Of a DNA stretch of 64,000 nucleotides, positions 47,730 through 56,880 are shown one piece after another. Position 1 is the first letter of the stretch. Each line of letters begins with the position of its first letter. The notes below the pieces were generated by a model that was given only the letters and a program-made list of their open reading frames with translations, searched no databases and was not told the DNA's origin. The position numbers and the translations under genes were made by a program. The stretch comes from Thiothrix unzii (lineage in GTDB: Bacteria > Pseudomonadota > Gammaproteobacteria > Thiotrichales > Thiotrichaceae), in the NCBI RefSeq assembly GCF_017901175.1, contig NZ_CP072793.1, forward strand, positions 124,001 through 188,000, in the 5' to 3' direction.

Positions 47730-49253
47730 TCATTTCCACTGGTTTGCTGCCAACCCAGCGATGAAACGGGTAAATGGCACAATGTTTTGCCCAACGCTAG
47801 CCTGTTCCAGCGCATCCATGTACTCGTCGCGTTTTGCCAATGGGACGACTGTCCACGGGTAGCCGCCTGCTGCCATCATGAGATTCATCAGGAAACGCCC
47901 GCAACGTCCGTTGCCATCCATATACGGGTGGATGTAGACAAAGAAAAAGTGTGACAGCACCACATTCACGGCGGGTTCGGGTTCATTTTCCATGAGTTCA
48001 AACAAGGCGGGCAGGAGTTCGCGTACCGCTTCGTGGTTGGGTGGGACGTGCTGGGAATGGCGGATGTAAACGGGGTGATTGCGGTAGCCTGCCAAATTGA
48101 CAGCACTCAGGATACCGGCGGTAACGCTGGGGGCAAACAGTTCCCGATACCACGTATCGAGATCGTGGCTGGCAACCGTACCTGCGTTTTCGCCTTGTAA
48201 TACTTTGGCAACGCTGTGTTTGACCGCTTGAAAGGCTTGCCAGTAACCACGCGCCGCCATCGCATCCAGATGTTCGCGGTCGGCGGGGTTGGTTTGCGGA
48301 TTCCATTGCCCGCTGCGTACCTGCTCAATTAGTTGGGTGTTGACTCGATAGCCTTCGATGGAGAGGGAGTTGTAAGCATCGGTCAGATACACCTCTTCGA
48401 CGTGTTGCAGGTAGCTTGTCGCATCCGTGACTGGATTGGGGGTAACGTTGAAATGCTCGATGACAGGCTGGCGGTATTGCTGCCACATCATGCGCAGGCG
48501 GTTGACATAGGGGGAATGGCTGCGGCTTTGCAAAGGTAACGTCGGCCTATCCGCAAATGGGTCTTGCTCGCTAACGCTGTAACCGGCACTGCGGAGGGTG
48601 GCAAGTAGATTATCGGCGATGGCATCCCGCCCGATATTGCGGAACGCGCCAGCCAAACGCCCCGCCACGACACTATTGCCGCCTTCTAGCAAATGCCGTA
48701 ACAGGTTGGACGCATCGGGTAACATCGCCAACGCTGCCCGCATTTCAATCGGATTGGCACTGAATTGACGCGGTAAGCATTGGATAATTGCCACTTCCAG
48801 CCGCATAACGCGAATACCGTCAAGGGTTTGGATGTATGCAGGGGCGGGAATCTCCAAGCGCAAATCCAGCAATGATGTGCCATGCAAGAGTGCAACCGGT
48901 TTGTTGCCTGCCTTGGGGGAACGTACCAGCAATTGCCGGGGAATTGTCCAGTTGCCGACGTGCAGGCTGATGGATTGTTCTGCGCCCAAACACCATTCAG
49001 TGCCGAAGCGGGTATTTAGATAATCGTGGCAGAAACCCCAGAAGGATGCGTACCAAGAAGTGCTTTCACCTTGGCGTTCATCCGGGCGGGTGGGGATGAA
49101 CCAGCCCTTCATGACTTCGCGCAGGAAACCTTGTTGCAGCAGGCGTTCGCGGTGGGTGCGGGTTAGCTCGCTGCTTTGGATGCCAACGCGCTGTTGGTCT
49201 TGCAAGGCTTTCAAGACACTCAGGGATTGTGCCAGTTTGTCGGCTGGGGACAT
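47730..49253 (-). CDS. Fic-family AMP-transferase with N-terminal AbiEi-like region
   Basis: A 507-residue protein. The N-terminal third (L-T-R-T-H-R-E-R-L-L-Q-Q-G-F, G-W-F-I-P-T-R-P) resembles AbiEi-type antitoxin or winged-helix regions. An inhibitory (S/T)xxxE(G/N) motif reads S-L-S-I-E-G. The catalytic Fic motif, near residue 440, is H-P-Y-M-D-G-N-G-R-C-G-R, complete. Fic enzymes transfer AMP or related groups to proteins, and the inhibitory helix keeps them off. Three 24-bp-spaced repeats just upstream suggest that it controls its own gene. Confidence 0.78.
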   Translation of the reverse strand: MSPADKLAQSLSVLKALQDQQRVGIQSSELTRTHRERLLQQGFLREVMKGWFIPTRPDERQGESTSWYASFWGFCHDYLNTRFGTEWCLGAEQSISLHVGNWTIPRQLLVRSPKAGNKPVALLHGTSLLDLRLEIPAPAYIQTLDGIRVMRLEVAIIQCLPRQFSANPIEMRAALAMLPDASNLLRHLLEGGNSVVAGRLAGAFRNIGRDAIADNLLATLRSAGYSVSEQDPFADRPTLPLQSRSHSPYVNRLRMMWQQYRQPVIEHFNVTPNPVTDATSYLQHVEEVYLTDAYNSLSIEGYRVNTQLIEQVRSGQWNPQTNPADREHLDAMAARGYWQAFQAVKHSVAKVLQGENAGTVASHDLDTWYRELFAPSVTAGILSAVNLAGYRNHPVYIRHSQHVPPNHEAVRELLPALFELMENEPEPAVNVVLSHFFFVYIHPYMDGNGRCGRFLMNLMMAAGGYPWTVVPLAKRDEYMDALEQASVGQNIVPFTRFIAGLAANQWK

Positions 49254-49267
49254 GGGGGTACTCGCGG

Positions 49268-49346
49268 GCTGTGACAGACAATCTTTAGGTTATCATGCTA
49301 TACCATTATTAGGTTATTGTGTTGTACGATCTTTAGGTTATTGTGC
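49268..49346. repeat. Three direct repeats with 24-bp period upstream of the fic gene
   Basis: TAGGTTAT occurs at 49286-49293, 49310-49317 and 49334-49341, spaced exactly 24 bp, with flanking bases also conserved (consensus on the minus strand CACAATAACCTAA). Placed 15-90 bp upstream of the fic start codon, so an operator array is the simplest reading. Confidence 0.7.
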
Positions 49347-49505
49347 TTTTTTTTAAAAAAAGACGCACGGAACAATAGTTTAGTTGCAGAAAAACGTGAC
49401 AGAGCCTTGGGGATTTCTTACAAACGAGCTAAAAATGCAGTCCAACGCTTTACGAAGGAATAAATGGTTCTGCTAGTTTCTAGTCATCCATGATTTGTCC
49501 GATTA

Positions 49506-49739
49506 TCAAAATCTATAAATGTCAATATTTAATTTTCCTGCATGGTATTTTTTATGACAATCATTGCATAGAGTTACAAAATTGATGATGTTATCACTGC
49601 CATCTTCTGAGTAGGGAATTAGGTGATGTCCTCTAGCTTCCTTTTTTTCACTACTCCAGCAAAAAATGCAAATATTTGCTTGTATTTCTTTAATTTCTCG
49701 CTGATTTTTTGCATGAGAATATGGGCGTTTCTTAATCAT
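49506..49739 (-). CDS. HNH endonuclease
   Basis: About 77 residues from the ATG at 49739, a compact HNH nuclease: C-x2-C pairs (I-C-I-F-C and C-N-D-C), G-H-H-L-I-P-Y and N-I-I-N-F-V-T-L-C-N-D-C-H. HNH domains cut DNA using a divalent metal. It overlaps the zinc-knuckle gene by eight bases, so the two proteins are made together. Length is typical of a minimal HNH. Low GC relative to flanks. Confidence 0.8.
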   Translation of the reverse strand: MIKKRPYSHAKNQREIKEIQANICIFCWSSEKKEARGHHLIPYSEDGSDNIINFVTLCNDCHKKYHAGKLNIDIYRF

Positions 49740-49998
49740 TATTTTGATTTTCAAGCAATGCTTTAATCTTGCTCGGTAACTCTTTAGCGTTGCCTTCAAC
49801 AAGAGTTGCTTTTGCTTTATCTGAAGTTAATCTTTTCTTTAGCTTCACCAACTCTGAGTGCATTATATTCTGCTCTTCTTGAGTCATTCCATCTATTCGT
49901 AGGATAATGACTCTGTCTCTGGATTCTTCATTGGTTGAAACTGCATTTGGACATACTCTACGATTGTGACCTTCTTGGTTACAGTTACTACAACGCAT
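49732..49998 (-). CDS. CCHC zinc-knuckle protein
   Basis: An 88-residue protein whose first 16 residues form an exact CCHC zinc knuckle (Cys3, Cys6, His11, Cys16; C-x2-C-x4-H-x4-C), the retroviral nucleocapsid-type nucleic acid binder, rare in bacteria. The rest is a charged helical domain (E-E-Q-N-I-M-H-S-E-L-V-K-L-K-K-R) likely to dimerise or bind the HNH protein, whose gene overlaps its end. It may bring the nuclease to single-stranded DNA or RNA. Confidence 0.65.
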   Translation of the reverse strand: MRCSNCNQEGHNRRVCPNAVSTNEESRDRVIILRIDGMTQEEQNIMHSELVKLKKRLTSDKAKATLVEGNAKELPSKIKALLENQNND

Positions 49999-50007
49999 GT
50001 AACCACC

Positions 50008-50241
50008 TTAAAATGTAGAAATTTTCATATCGCCTTTGCTTACTTCTATTTCATTATCACCTTCGCTGATTTTCCATATAGAAGCGATTTCAGGAATGCC
50101 TTCATTATTTTCATTAAGTAAAAAAATATCTATATGCCCATTTTTTCTTTTTACAGATACAGCTACGCTATTCATATAATTAAAGACGTTTAATACAGAG
50201 TCACCTTTTCTCAAAATCTTAATGTCTATATTCATTATCAT
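50008..50241 (-). CDS. Small protein of unknown function
   Basis: A 77-residue protein, beta-strand rich (S-V-A-V-S-V-K-R-K-N-G-H-I-D-I-F), no motif that I know. It lies 9 bp before the zinc-knuckle gene and 97 bp behind the 340-residue gene in the same AT-rich locus, on the same strand. A second start six bases downstream is possible. Confidence 0.5.
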   Translation of the reverse strand: MIMNIDIKILRKGDSVLNVFNYMNSVAVSVKRKNGHIDIFLLNENNEGIPEIASIWKISEGDNEIEVSKGDMKISTF

Positions 50242-50338
50242 TCTCTCTATTAGAGCGTATGGAGTGTAATCCGCACTTTGCGGAAATTCTGGTGTACTAA
50301 CGAGTACAGTTCCCGTAGCAGCATGTTTTTATGTACTT
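50242..50338. other. Intergenic gap with two small inverted repeats
   Basis: Holds CCGCACTTTGCGG near 50270-50283 and GTGTACT...AGTACA near 50292-50309, possible operators or a short terminator between genes of the AT-rich locus. No gene. Confidence 0.4.
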
Positions 50339-51361
50339 CTATACCAAGATTCGCTTCCGATCAATAGAATAGAAATCACAAAGTAGCCCAAGTATTGATT
50401 GTACTTCTGATGACATTCCCAGTGGGGTTATATACTTTCTATTAAAGGCACTGCCTTCTAACTCGATAGCTATTGGGAGTAAACGTTGCATCATTTTTGT
50501 ACTCCCAAGGTAGTCAGCAATATCTGTAGATGGAATACTCATGAACTGAGATAACACTTCATTTTCAATGGCATTAATATCATAATCCTCTTTGTTCATA
50601 AATGATGTCATAAGTGCTGAAGACATAGCAATAATTTCTTCTGATTTCTTCTTTCCCATTTCGCCAAATCGAACCCCTTCTGAAATTAGTTTAGAGCGGT
50701 CTTTTTGGTCTTTATAGCTAAAATCTTTTATTGAGTAATCCAACGTGATTAAGAAATATGCGATATAGACATATAAAGCACGATAACATACTTCATTTGA
50801 ATGCCCCGAACAGATTTCTTCCATAAAATTCTTTATTTTATTAAGTAGGCTATTTAATCCATCAAAATTGAATCTATTTAATAAGTTTGACTTGGCTTCT
50901 TCGTAATCCTTTTTCCAGCTCTTAGAGTTATAATTTTCCATGAGTGAAATAAATTCTTCTTCATTTAGTCGTTCTATAGAATAGCGATTTGTAGAGTCTA
51001 GCTTGTTCATAAAGTTACCATCTAATACTAAAACTTCATTTTTAGCTCCAAACTCCCCCACATGACTTCTTTTATCAGTAGTGGCAACTATACACTTTTC
51101 TAAACCAAGGACTTCTTTTAATCCTCTCGTCCAAAAAACTCTTTCCAGTGCTTGGGGACGCTGTTTCATTTTTATATCAACATTGGTTCTTTCTCGTGAA
51201 ATAGGAGAAGATCTTGAATATAAAAATAAATCTACGTCTGTAACATCGAATCCCTTGTATTCAGCTTTTACTGATCTAACAACAAAATAACCAAGGCTAA
51301 GAAAGTAAAGTCTTAACTTTTCCTCTGCATTTTCTCCTTTTTTTAACTCGGCATTAGACAT
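50339..51361 (-). CDS. PD-(D/E)XK nuclease-like protein
   Basis: A 340-residue protein. The first 100 residues show the pattern of a restriction-type nuclease: E10 in a leading helix, D42/D44 on a strand (D-V-T-D-V-D-L-F-L-Y) and D62-I-K64, a (D/E)-x-K motif, followed by I-V-A-T-T-D-K-R. The C-terminal two thirds is helical with no family I know. It overlaps the 421-residue gene upstream by one base. Likely a DNA-cutting effector of a defence or mobile locus, though this is by motif only. Confidence 0.55.
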   Translation of the reverse strand: MSNAELKKGENAEEKLRLYFLSLGYFVVRSVKAEYKGFDVTDVDLFLYSRSSPISRERTNVDIKMKQRPQALERVFWTRGLKEVLGLEKCIVATTDKRSHVGEFGAKNEVLVLDGNFMNKLDSTNRYSIERLNEEEFISLMENYNSKSWKKDYEEAKSNLLNRFNFDGLNSLLNKIKNFMEEICSGHSNEVCYRALYVYIAYFLITLDYSIKDFSYKDQKDRSKLISEGVRFGEMGKKKSEEIIAMSSALMTSFMNKEDYDINAIENEVLSQFMSIPSTDIADYLGSTKMMQRLLPIAIELEGSAFNRKYITPLGMSSEVQSILGLLCDFYSIDRKRILV

Positions 51362-52626
51362 TATATTCCCCCTGTTCTTAGCTGATTCAATATTTCACCA
51401 ACGTTGCGCTTCATTGGTGTGGTTTGATTTTTACGAATTAACTGCCTGGTTTGTTCTGGGGCTTGATAAGTAGTAACAGAAACACTTGGCAATGATTCAA
51501 GTGAATTTTGACTAGCATCACCTTCGTTTATTACTTGTAGAGCTAACTGTCCAACGTCTCGTTTTAATAACTTCATTCTACACCGATTGCCAACTACTTT
51601 CTCAACTTTAACAACTCCTTTCATTTCCAAAATCTGATAGTCTTGACCTATTGCTGTTGCTGGCCCGACCCACTCACCACGATTTAATTTAGAAAGCAAG
51701 GCTGTAATCATTTGAATTCGACCTCGATTATAAGCACTTGAAGTCATGCCATAAGTCAAAGAGGTAACAAACGCCTTCGCAAGATCGAACGCATCTTCTA
51801 CTGTTGAATTAGAGTATTTATTAAACGCAGATGGTCGTGTAACAAACTCATGGCGTCCGCTTTCATTACCAATAGCGTTCACATCGAATAATGCTATCGA
51901 CTGAGCCTTTACATATAAATCATTACCTAGTATCCTCTTTACTATTGCCGCACTTAAGCATCCTTCCTTAGCCAGCATATCGTTTACTTCTTTTAGCTTT
52001 AAATTATCATTTTGGTTCATTGCACTAATAATGGCGTAAGCTTTTTTAGTATCAGTGCCTCGAAACAAGTTACCGTTAAACAGTAGTTTGTTTTTATTAT
52101 AAGCTTCTTCGCTATCTATAAATCCTATGCACTCGGCATTGTGAAATAAATTATTAATGTCAGATGAATCTATTTTAAATAAATCGGATATAATTTCTTT
52201 TGCATTCTTTTCATCCATCGGTAGCTGAGAGCAATTTTCTGCTAGTTGAATTACAGCAATTTCTTTACTTTCAGGTGATGACTCTTCAAATATTCTTGAT
52301 GTATGCTCTAAAACGCTGCCAGCGTGCAATCCTAAAACCTCAATTGCATTTTTACCTATTGAAATTATTCTTTGTCTTTCGAGTTCGCCTAAAAATGCAG
52401 GAAGTTCCGTTCTTGCATTAATATTGGCCGCTCGTGCTAAAGCATTTACGCGATTATTATCCAATACACTCTGATTATCCGAAGACAAACTTGACAACAA
52501 AACACCACACTTTCCGGCAAAATTAATTTGTTCAAATTCATTGTCAGCATTTGTTACAGATTTTAACTTTTCAGCATGGTGGACAATCCATGCACCTTGT
52601 GTCTTCTTATCCATTTCATAATCCAT
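51361..52626 (-). CDS. Large helical protein of unknown function
   Basis: A 421-residue protein, first gene of the AT-rich locus. It is helical with several winged-helix-like stretches (A-R-T-E-L-P-A-F-L-G-E-L-E-R-Q-R-I-I and L-S-A-A-I-V-K-R-I-L) and a basic C-terminus (Q-T-T-P-M-K-R-N-V-G-E-I-L). It has no enzyme motif. It is probably a recognition or regulatory partner of the nuclease-like protein, whose start overlaps its stop. Confidence 0.55.
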   Translation of the reverse strand: MDYEMDKKTQGAWIVHHAEKLKSVTNADNEFEQINFAGKCGVLLSSLSSDNQSVLDNNRVNALARAANINARTELPAFLGELERQRIISIGKNAIEVLGLHAGSVLEHTSRIFEESSPESKEIAVIQLAENCSQLPMDEKNAKEIISDLFKIDSSDINNLFHNAECIGFIDSEEAYNKNKLLFNGNLFRGTDTKKAYAIISAMNQNDNLKLKEVNDMLAKEGCLSAAIVKRILGNDLYVKAQSIALFDVNAIGNESGRHEFVTRPSAFNKYSNSTVEDAFDLAKAFVTSLTYGMTSSAYNRGRIQMITALLSKLNRGEWVGPATAIGQDYQILEMKGVVKVEKVVGNRCRMKLLKRDVGQLALQVINEGDASQNSLESLPSVSVTTYQAPEQTRQLIRKNQTTPMKRNVGEILNQLRTGGI

Positions 52627-52832
52627 TTCTTGTACTCATGAAATCACCATGCTCAAACGGAAGCCATCCATAACATGGCTATGCGGAAACCGCTAATCAG
52701 AATACACAACCACTTGTGCTGAGTGATGACTTATTGTCATTACGGAAAATTTTCCTATTTGGCTATAGATTACTCAAGATTATACAGTCAATTATCACTA
52801 TCATGCAGTGTTTTTTCGCTGAAAATCCCCCC

Positions 52833-53480
52833 ATGAACCTCAACCTCTTCAACACCCCGCCCGAACAGTGGACTGAACCCTTAAGCCCCGGTGCGCAGGT
52901 ATTGCGCCAATACGCCACCGCCCACACCGACAGCTTGCTGGCAGGCATCCACGCCATTGCTGCCCAAGCCCCGTTCCGGCAGATGCAAACGCCCGGCGGC
53001 TATACGATGTCGGTGGCGATGACCAACTGCGGCACGGCGGGCTGGATCACCGACCGCAAAGGCTACCGCTACAGCACCACTGACCCGCTGAGTGGGCAAG
53101 CCTGGCCTGCAATACCAGCGGATTTCCGCAGCTTGGCGCAAGCCGCAGCACTGGCGGCAGGTTTCCCCGCGTTCCAGCCGGATGCTTGCCTGATCAACCG
53201 TTATCAAGTGGGTGCGAAAATGGCACTGCATCAAGATCGCGACGAACCCGATCTGACCGCGCCGATTGTGTCGGTGTCGTTGGGTTTGCCCGCGACGTTT
53301 TTGTGGGGCGGTTTGCAGCGCAGTGACAAGGTGCTGAAAGTGCCATTGCTGCACGGCGATGTGGTGGTGTGGGGCAGGGAAGCGCGGCTGGTGTTCCACG
53401 GCATTGCACCACTCAAAGCGGGACAACACCCGTTGCTGGGTGAGGCGCGTCTCAACCTGACGTTTCGGCAAGCGTTGTAA
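52833..53480 (+). CDS. alkB: AlkB-type 2-oxoglutarate/Fe(II) dioxygenase
   Basis: A 215-residue protein with iron ligands His133, Asp135 (H-Q-D-R-D-E) and His189 (V-F-H-G-I), and C-terminal arginines (Arg206, Arg212) for 2-oxoglutarate, matching E. coli AlkB spacing (131, 133, 187). It also keeps N-R-Y and L-N-L-T-F-R. AlkB removes methyl lesions from DNA and RNA by oxidation. The start is the ATG at 52833. An internally deleted copy lies 1.3 kb downstream. Confidence 0.9.
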   Translation: MNLNLFNTPPEQWTEPLSPGAQVLRQYATAHTDSLLAGIHAIAAQAPFRQMQTPGGYTMSVAMTNCGTAGWITDRKGYRYSTTDPLSGQAWPAIPADFRSLAQAAALAAGFPAFQPDACLINRYQVGAKMALHQDRDEPDLTAPIVSVSLGLPATFLWGGLQRSDKVLKVPLLHGDVVVWGREARLVFHGIAPLKAGQHPLLGEARLNLTFRQAL

Positions 53481-53564
53481 TGCCATTGCCATTAATACAA
53501 AACCCCACCGCACCACCCGCGATCATTAGCGGAGTGGATACGGCGGGGCTACACGGTATTTTCC

Positions 53565-54002
53565 CTAAAAGGCAAATAAGTTAACGTCAGGTTGTAACAG
53601 CACATCCGCAATTAATGCAGGGTCAGCCTGAGTCACGCCCTCTACTACATCGGTCAGTGCCGCCCCTTTATTGGGTAAATACAACGGGCAAACCTGCACG
53701 ACTACCCCTTCTTTCATCAGGTTTTTTAACAGCATTTGTGGGGATTTCTTTTGGGGTTCTAAAATAACTTCTTGCGTATTTTTAAGAGCAAGATCCCCTC
53801 CAGCACTGCACAGCAATACCTGCACAGTTTTGCCTTTTTTAAGGGTCTGGGTTGATAATACCATTGCCATCATTTGTGTTTGCGGGTCAGGTGTCGTCAC
53901 AACAACAAACAAACCTTTTACTTCATCCGCCGCTTTTACGCTAAAAGACGCTAACAACATCATTGTAACTAGCGCGGAAGATAATATTGATTTCAGTTTC
54001 AT
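53565..54002 (-). CDS. Exported DsrE-like protein
   Basis: A 145-residue protein with a signal peptide (about 1-24) behind GGAGAAAG. The DsrE/TusD fold is seen in V-K-G-L-F-V-V-V-T-T-P-D, V-Q-V-L-L-C-S-A-G-G-D-L-A and V-V-V-Q-V-C-P-L-Y-L-P. Cytoplasmic DsrE proteins carry sulfur in sulfur oxidation; exported forms are frequent in sulfur bacteria, with unknown partner. It lies between alkB and the deleted alkB copy. Confidence 0.75.
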   Translation of the reverse strand: MKLKSILSSALVTMMLLASFSVKAADEVKGLFVVVTTPDPQTQMMAMVLSTQTLKKGKTVQVLLCSAGGDLALKNTQEVILEPQKKSPQMLLKNLMKEGVVVQVCPLYLPNKGAALTDVVEGVTQADPALIADVLLQPDVNLFAF

Positions 54003-54143
54003 AAACTTTCTCCTTCAAATCTTAAAACAGAACAGGGAAAGTCAATTGATTTCCTTTGCGTAACTCGCCTTCTCCTTAAGGCTTACCATCATGCTAACTG
54101 ATGGGTTTGCAGGGGCTGATGATAAATATCAGAGAAGCCGGTT

Positions 54144-54234
54144 AAAATCCCCCCATGAACCTCAACCTCTTCAACACCCCACTGAACCGTGGACTGAAGC
54201 GCGTATCAACCTGACGTTTCGGCAAGCGTTGTAA
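54144..54234 (+). pseudogene. Internally deleted copy of alkB
   Basis: The first 40 bp match the alkB start region (AAAATCC run, then M-N-L-N-L-F-N-T-P) and the last 36 match its end (L-N-L-T-F-R-Q-A-L and stop), with about 570 bp missing between. Flanks also match for a short distance. The remaining frame is short and not functional. Confidence 0.85.
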
Positions 54235-54303
54235 TATCATGACTGCTAACGTAAAACCCCACTTCCTTCCACAATCTACCCGTTGGTTCGGAGAGCAAAA
54301 GCT

Positions 54304-54642
54304 ATGGCAACCGAGTTAAGTTTCGTCGAATACGTCCGCGACCAGATGCAGGGTGCGGGGCAAATCACCTTCAGAAAAATGTTTGGTGAATACGCGCTGT
54401 ATTGCGACGGCAAAGTGGTGGCACTGGTGTGCGACAACCAAGTGTTCGTCAAGCCGACAGCGGGAGGACGTGCCAAACTCGACAGCATTACCGAAGCACC
54501 GCCCTATCCGGGCGCGAAGCCGCATTTTCTGATTGGCGAAGAGTTGGATGACCAGCGGGCAATGGCGGAGCTGATTCGGCTAACGGCTAGTGAATTGCCG
54601 TTGCCTGCCCCAAAAAAAGCCAAGCCGAAGAAAACAACGTGA
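54304..54642 (+). CDS. TfoX/Sxy N-terminal-domain protein
   Basis: A 112-residue protein from the ATG at 54304: F-V-E-Y-V-R-D-Q-M, I-T-F-R-K-M-F-G-E-Y-A-L-Y, and L-V-C-D-N-Q-V-F-V-K-P-T, the TfoX N-domain. Full-length TfoX controls competence genes together with CRP; single-domain versions are common and uncharacterised. The C-terminus is a lysine-rich tail. The upstream in-frame TTG at 54283 is not preferred. Confidence 0.78.
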   Translation: MATELSFVEYVRDQMQGAGQITFRKMFGEYALYCDGKVVALVCDNQVFVKPTAGGRAKLDSITEAPPYPGAKPHFLIGEELDDQRAMAELIRLTASELPLPAPKKAKPKKTT

Positions 54643-54715
54643 AACAACTGGTTTAAGCGACGTAGGCGTGACAGGATGATGTTCAAGCCTCGCATTCATC
54701 GAAACGGAGCAGCCC

Positions 54716-55114
54716 ATGACCGCTATGATTCGCGCCAGTTTTCTCTACTTTGCCCTCGTGATGGGCGCAGGTTTTCTCTTGGGCAGCGTGCGTGTGCTCT
54801 TTGTCGTACCTCACCTCGGCGAACGTTGGGCAGAGCTTGCCGAAATGCCGATCATGGCAATGGTCATCGTTGTCGCGGCGGGCTACATCCTGCGGCGTTA
54901 CCCCGAAGTGCAAACCCGTGGTCGTGTGCTGGTGGTCGGGTTTACTGCCTTGGCACTGTCCGTTAGCGCGGAACTGGTACTGGCTGTTGTGCTGCAAAGC
55001 CAATCACTGGCGGAATACCTCGCCAGCCGCGACAAAATTTCTGGCTCGGTGTACCTTGTCATGCTGGTGGTCTTTGCGCTTATGCCGCGTTTGCGTCTTG
55101 CCCACCATCCATAG
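54716..55114 (+). CDS. Four-helix inner-membrane protein
   Basis: A 132-residue protein with four membrane helices (about 7-27, 44-60, 68-92, 108-124). Polar loops are short. It starts at the ATG at 54716. The sequence A-A-G-Y-I-L-R-R-Y-P and an N-terminal glycine-rich helix are conserved in similar proteins of unknown function. It follows the TfoX gene by 73 bp. Confidence 0.65.
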   Translation: MTAMIRASFLYFALVMGAGFLLGSVRVLFVVPHLGERWAELAEMPIMAMVIVVAAGYILRRYPEVQTRGRVLVVGFTALALSVSAELVLAVVLQSQSLAEYLASRDKISGSVYLVMLVVFALMPRLRLAHHP

Positions 55115-55235
55115 CTCCACGAGTCAAACTCACGCAGTGGGTGAGTGTATCGAATAGCAAAAGGGAATGGTGTCTTGCACACTTGATTGCGTAAAGACAG
55201 TGTGAGGCTGATTATCTCAAAGGTTGACCATATGA

Positions 55236-55631
<396 letters not shown>

Positions 55632-55636
55632 CGCTT

Positions 55637-56833
55637 TCAATGACACAACGCTTGTTCCACATCCCGCAGTAAATCTGCGATGTCTTCCAGACCCGCTGAA
55701 ATCCGCACCAGTCCTTCGCTGATCATGTGTTCTGCACGTTCTTCTGGCGTATAGGTGGAATGCGTCATGCTCGCGGGGTGTTGCGCCAGACTTTCCGCAT
55801 CGCCGAGGCTTACCGCGCGGGTGATCAGTTTGAGTGCGTTCATGAAACGGCAACCTGCTTCAAAGCCGCCTTTGAGTTCAAACGCAATCATGCCGCCCGG
55901 TTGTGCCATTTGCCGTTGTGCCAAAGCGTATTGCGGGAAGCTTTCCAAGCCGGGGTAATGACAGACTGCGACGGCGGGGTGATTGGCAAGGAAGGCGGCA
56001 ATCGCTTGCGCATTTTGGCAGTGCCGATCCATCCGCAGCGCGAGGGTTTTCAAACCGCGCAACACCAGAAATGCATCCTGCGATGACATTACCGCGCCAG
56101 TCATATCTTTGATGCCGTAAAAGCGCACTTGAGTCAGCGTTTCCGCATCGCCAACAATGGCTCCTGCAATTAAATCGCCGTGTCCACCGAGGTATTTAGT
56201 GGCGGAATGCACCACGTAATCCGCGCCCAATTCCAGCGGGCGTTGCAAATAAGGCGTGCAATAAGTGTTGTCGACTACCACTTTGCAATTGTCGTGCTGG
56301 TGAGCGATTGCCGCAACCGCCGGAATATCCACCAAACGCATATTGGGGTTGGCAGGCGATTCAAAGAATACGATGCGGGTTTTCGCACTAATCGCAGCCG
56401 CAAGGTTGGCGGGGTCAGCCATATCGACGTGGGTAATGGTTACGCCGAATTTCGCCAGCCCGTGATTGAAAAACGCATAAGTGCAACCGTACAGTGTTTT
56501 ATCGGCAATGATTTCATCGCCCGGTTTGAGTAACGTCCACAGCAAGGCGGCGGTTGCGCCCATGCCGGAGGCTGTGACCAACGCCGCTTCCCCGCCTTCC
56601 AAATCAGCGAGGCGTTGTTCCAGCAACACCGTGGTGGGGTTGCCAACACGCGAATACACGAAACCCTGTTGCTCGCCCGCGAAACGTTTCATGCCGTCTT
56701 CCACCGTGGGGAAGGTGTAGGTGGAACTCATGTGTACCGGCGGATTCAAGTCGCCCGTGCCTGCATAAGCGTCGTAAGCATGGTGGATTGCGCGGGTGGA
56801 AAATCCGAGTGTTTCGTGGGTTGGTTTACTCAT
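55637..56833 (-). CDS. Methionine gamma-lyase
   Basis: A 398-residue PLP enzyme from the ATG at 56833. Y60-x-R62 with N-P-T, the PLP lysine Lys213 in S-A-T-K-Y-L-G-G, and Cys117 in L-Y-G-C-T match methionine gamma-lyase (P. putida Cys116), which cleaves methionine to methanethiol, ammonia and 2-oxobutyrate, rather than ordinary cystathionine gamma-lyase. Cytoplasmic. It is useful to sulfur metabolism. The frame continues upstream to 56953 but the ATG at 56833 has a proper family start. The remnant at 56881 lies in its upstream region. Confidence 0.82.
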   Translation of the reverse strand: MSKPTHETLGFSTRAIHHAYDAYAGTGDLNPPVHMSSTYTFPTVEDGMKRFAGEQQGFVYSRVGNPTTVLLEQRLADLEGGEAALVTASGMGATAALLWTLLKPGDEIIADKTLYGCTYAFFNHGLAKFGVTITHVDMADPANLAAAISAKTRIVFFESPANPNMRLVDIPAVAAIAHQHDNCKVVVDNTYCTPYLQRPLELGADYVVHSATKYLGGHGDLIAGAIVGDAETLTQVRFYGIKDMTGAVMSSQDAFLVLRGLKTLALRMDRHCQNAQAIAAFLANHPAVAVCHYPGLESFPQYALAQRQMAQPGGMIAFELKGGFEAGCRFMNALKLITRAVSLGDAESLAQHPASMTHSTYTPEERAEHMISEGLVRISAGLEDIADLLRDVEQALCH

Positions 56834-56880
56834 GTGTTCCTCTGGCTGGTGATTTTGGTATTCGCGGATAGTATTACATC

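Noticed and set aside
49268-49346. The 24-bp repeats as a CRISPR-like array
   Set aside because: Only three short units with conserved spacers and strong match to an operator layout next to a gene start.
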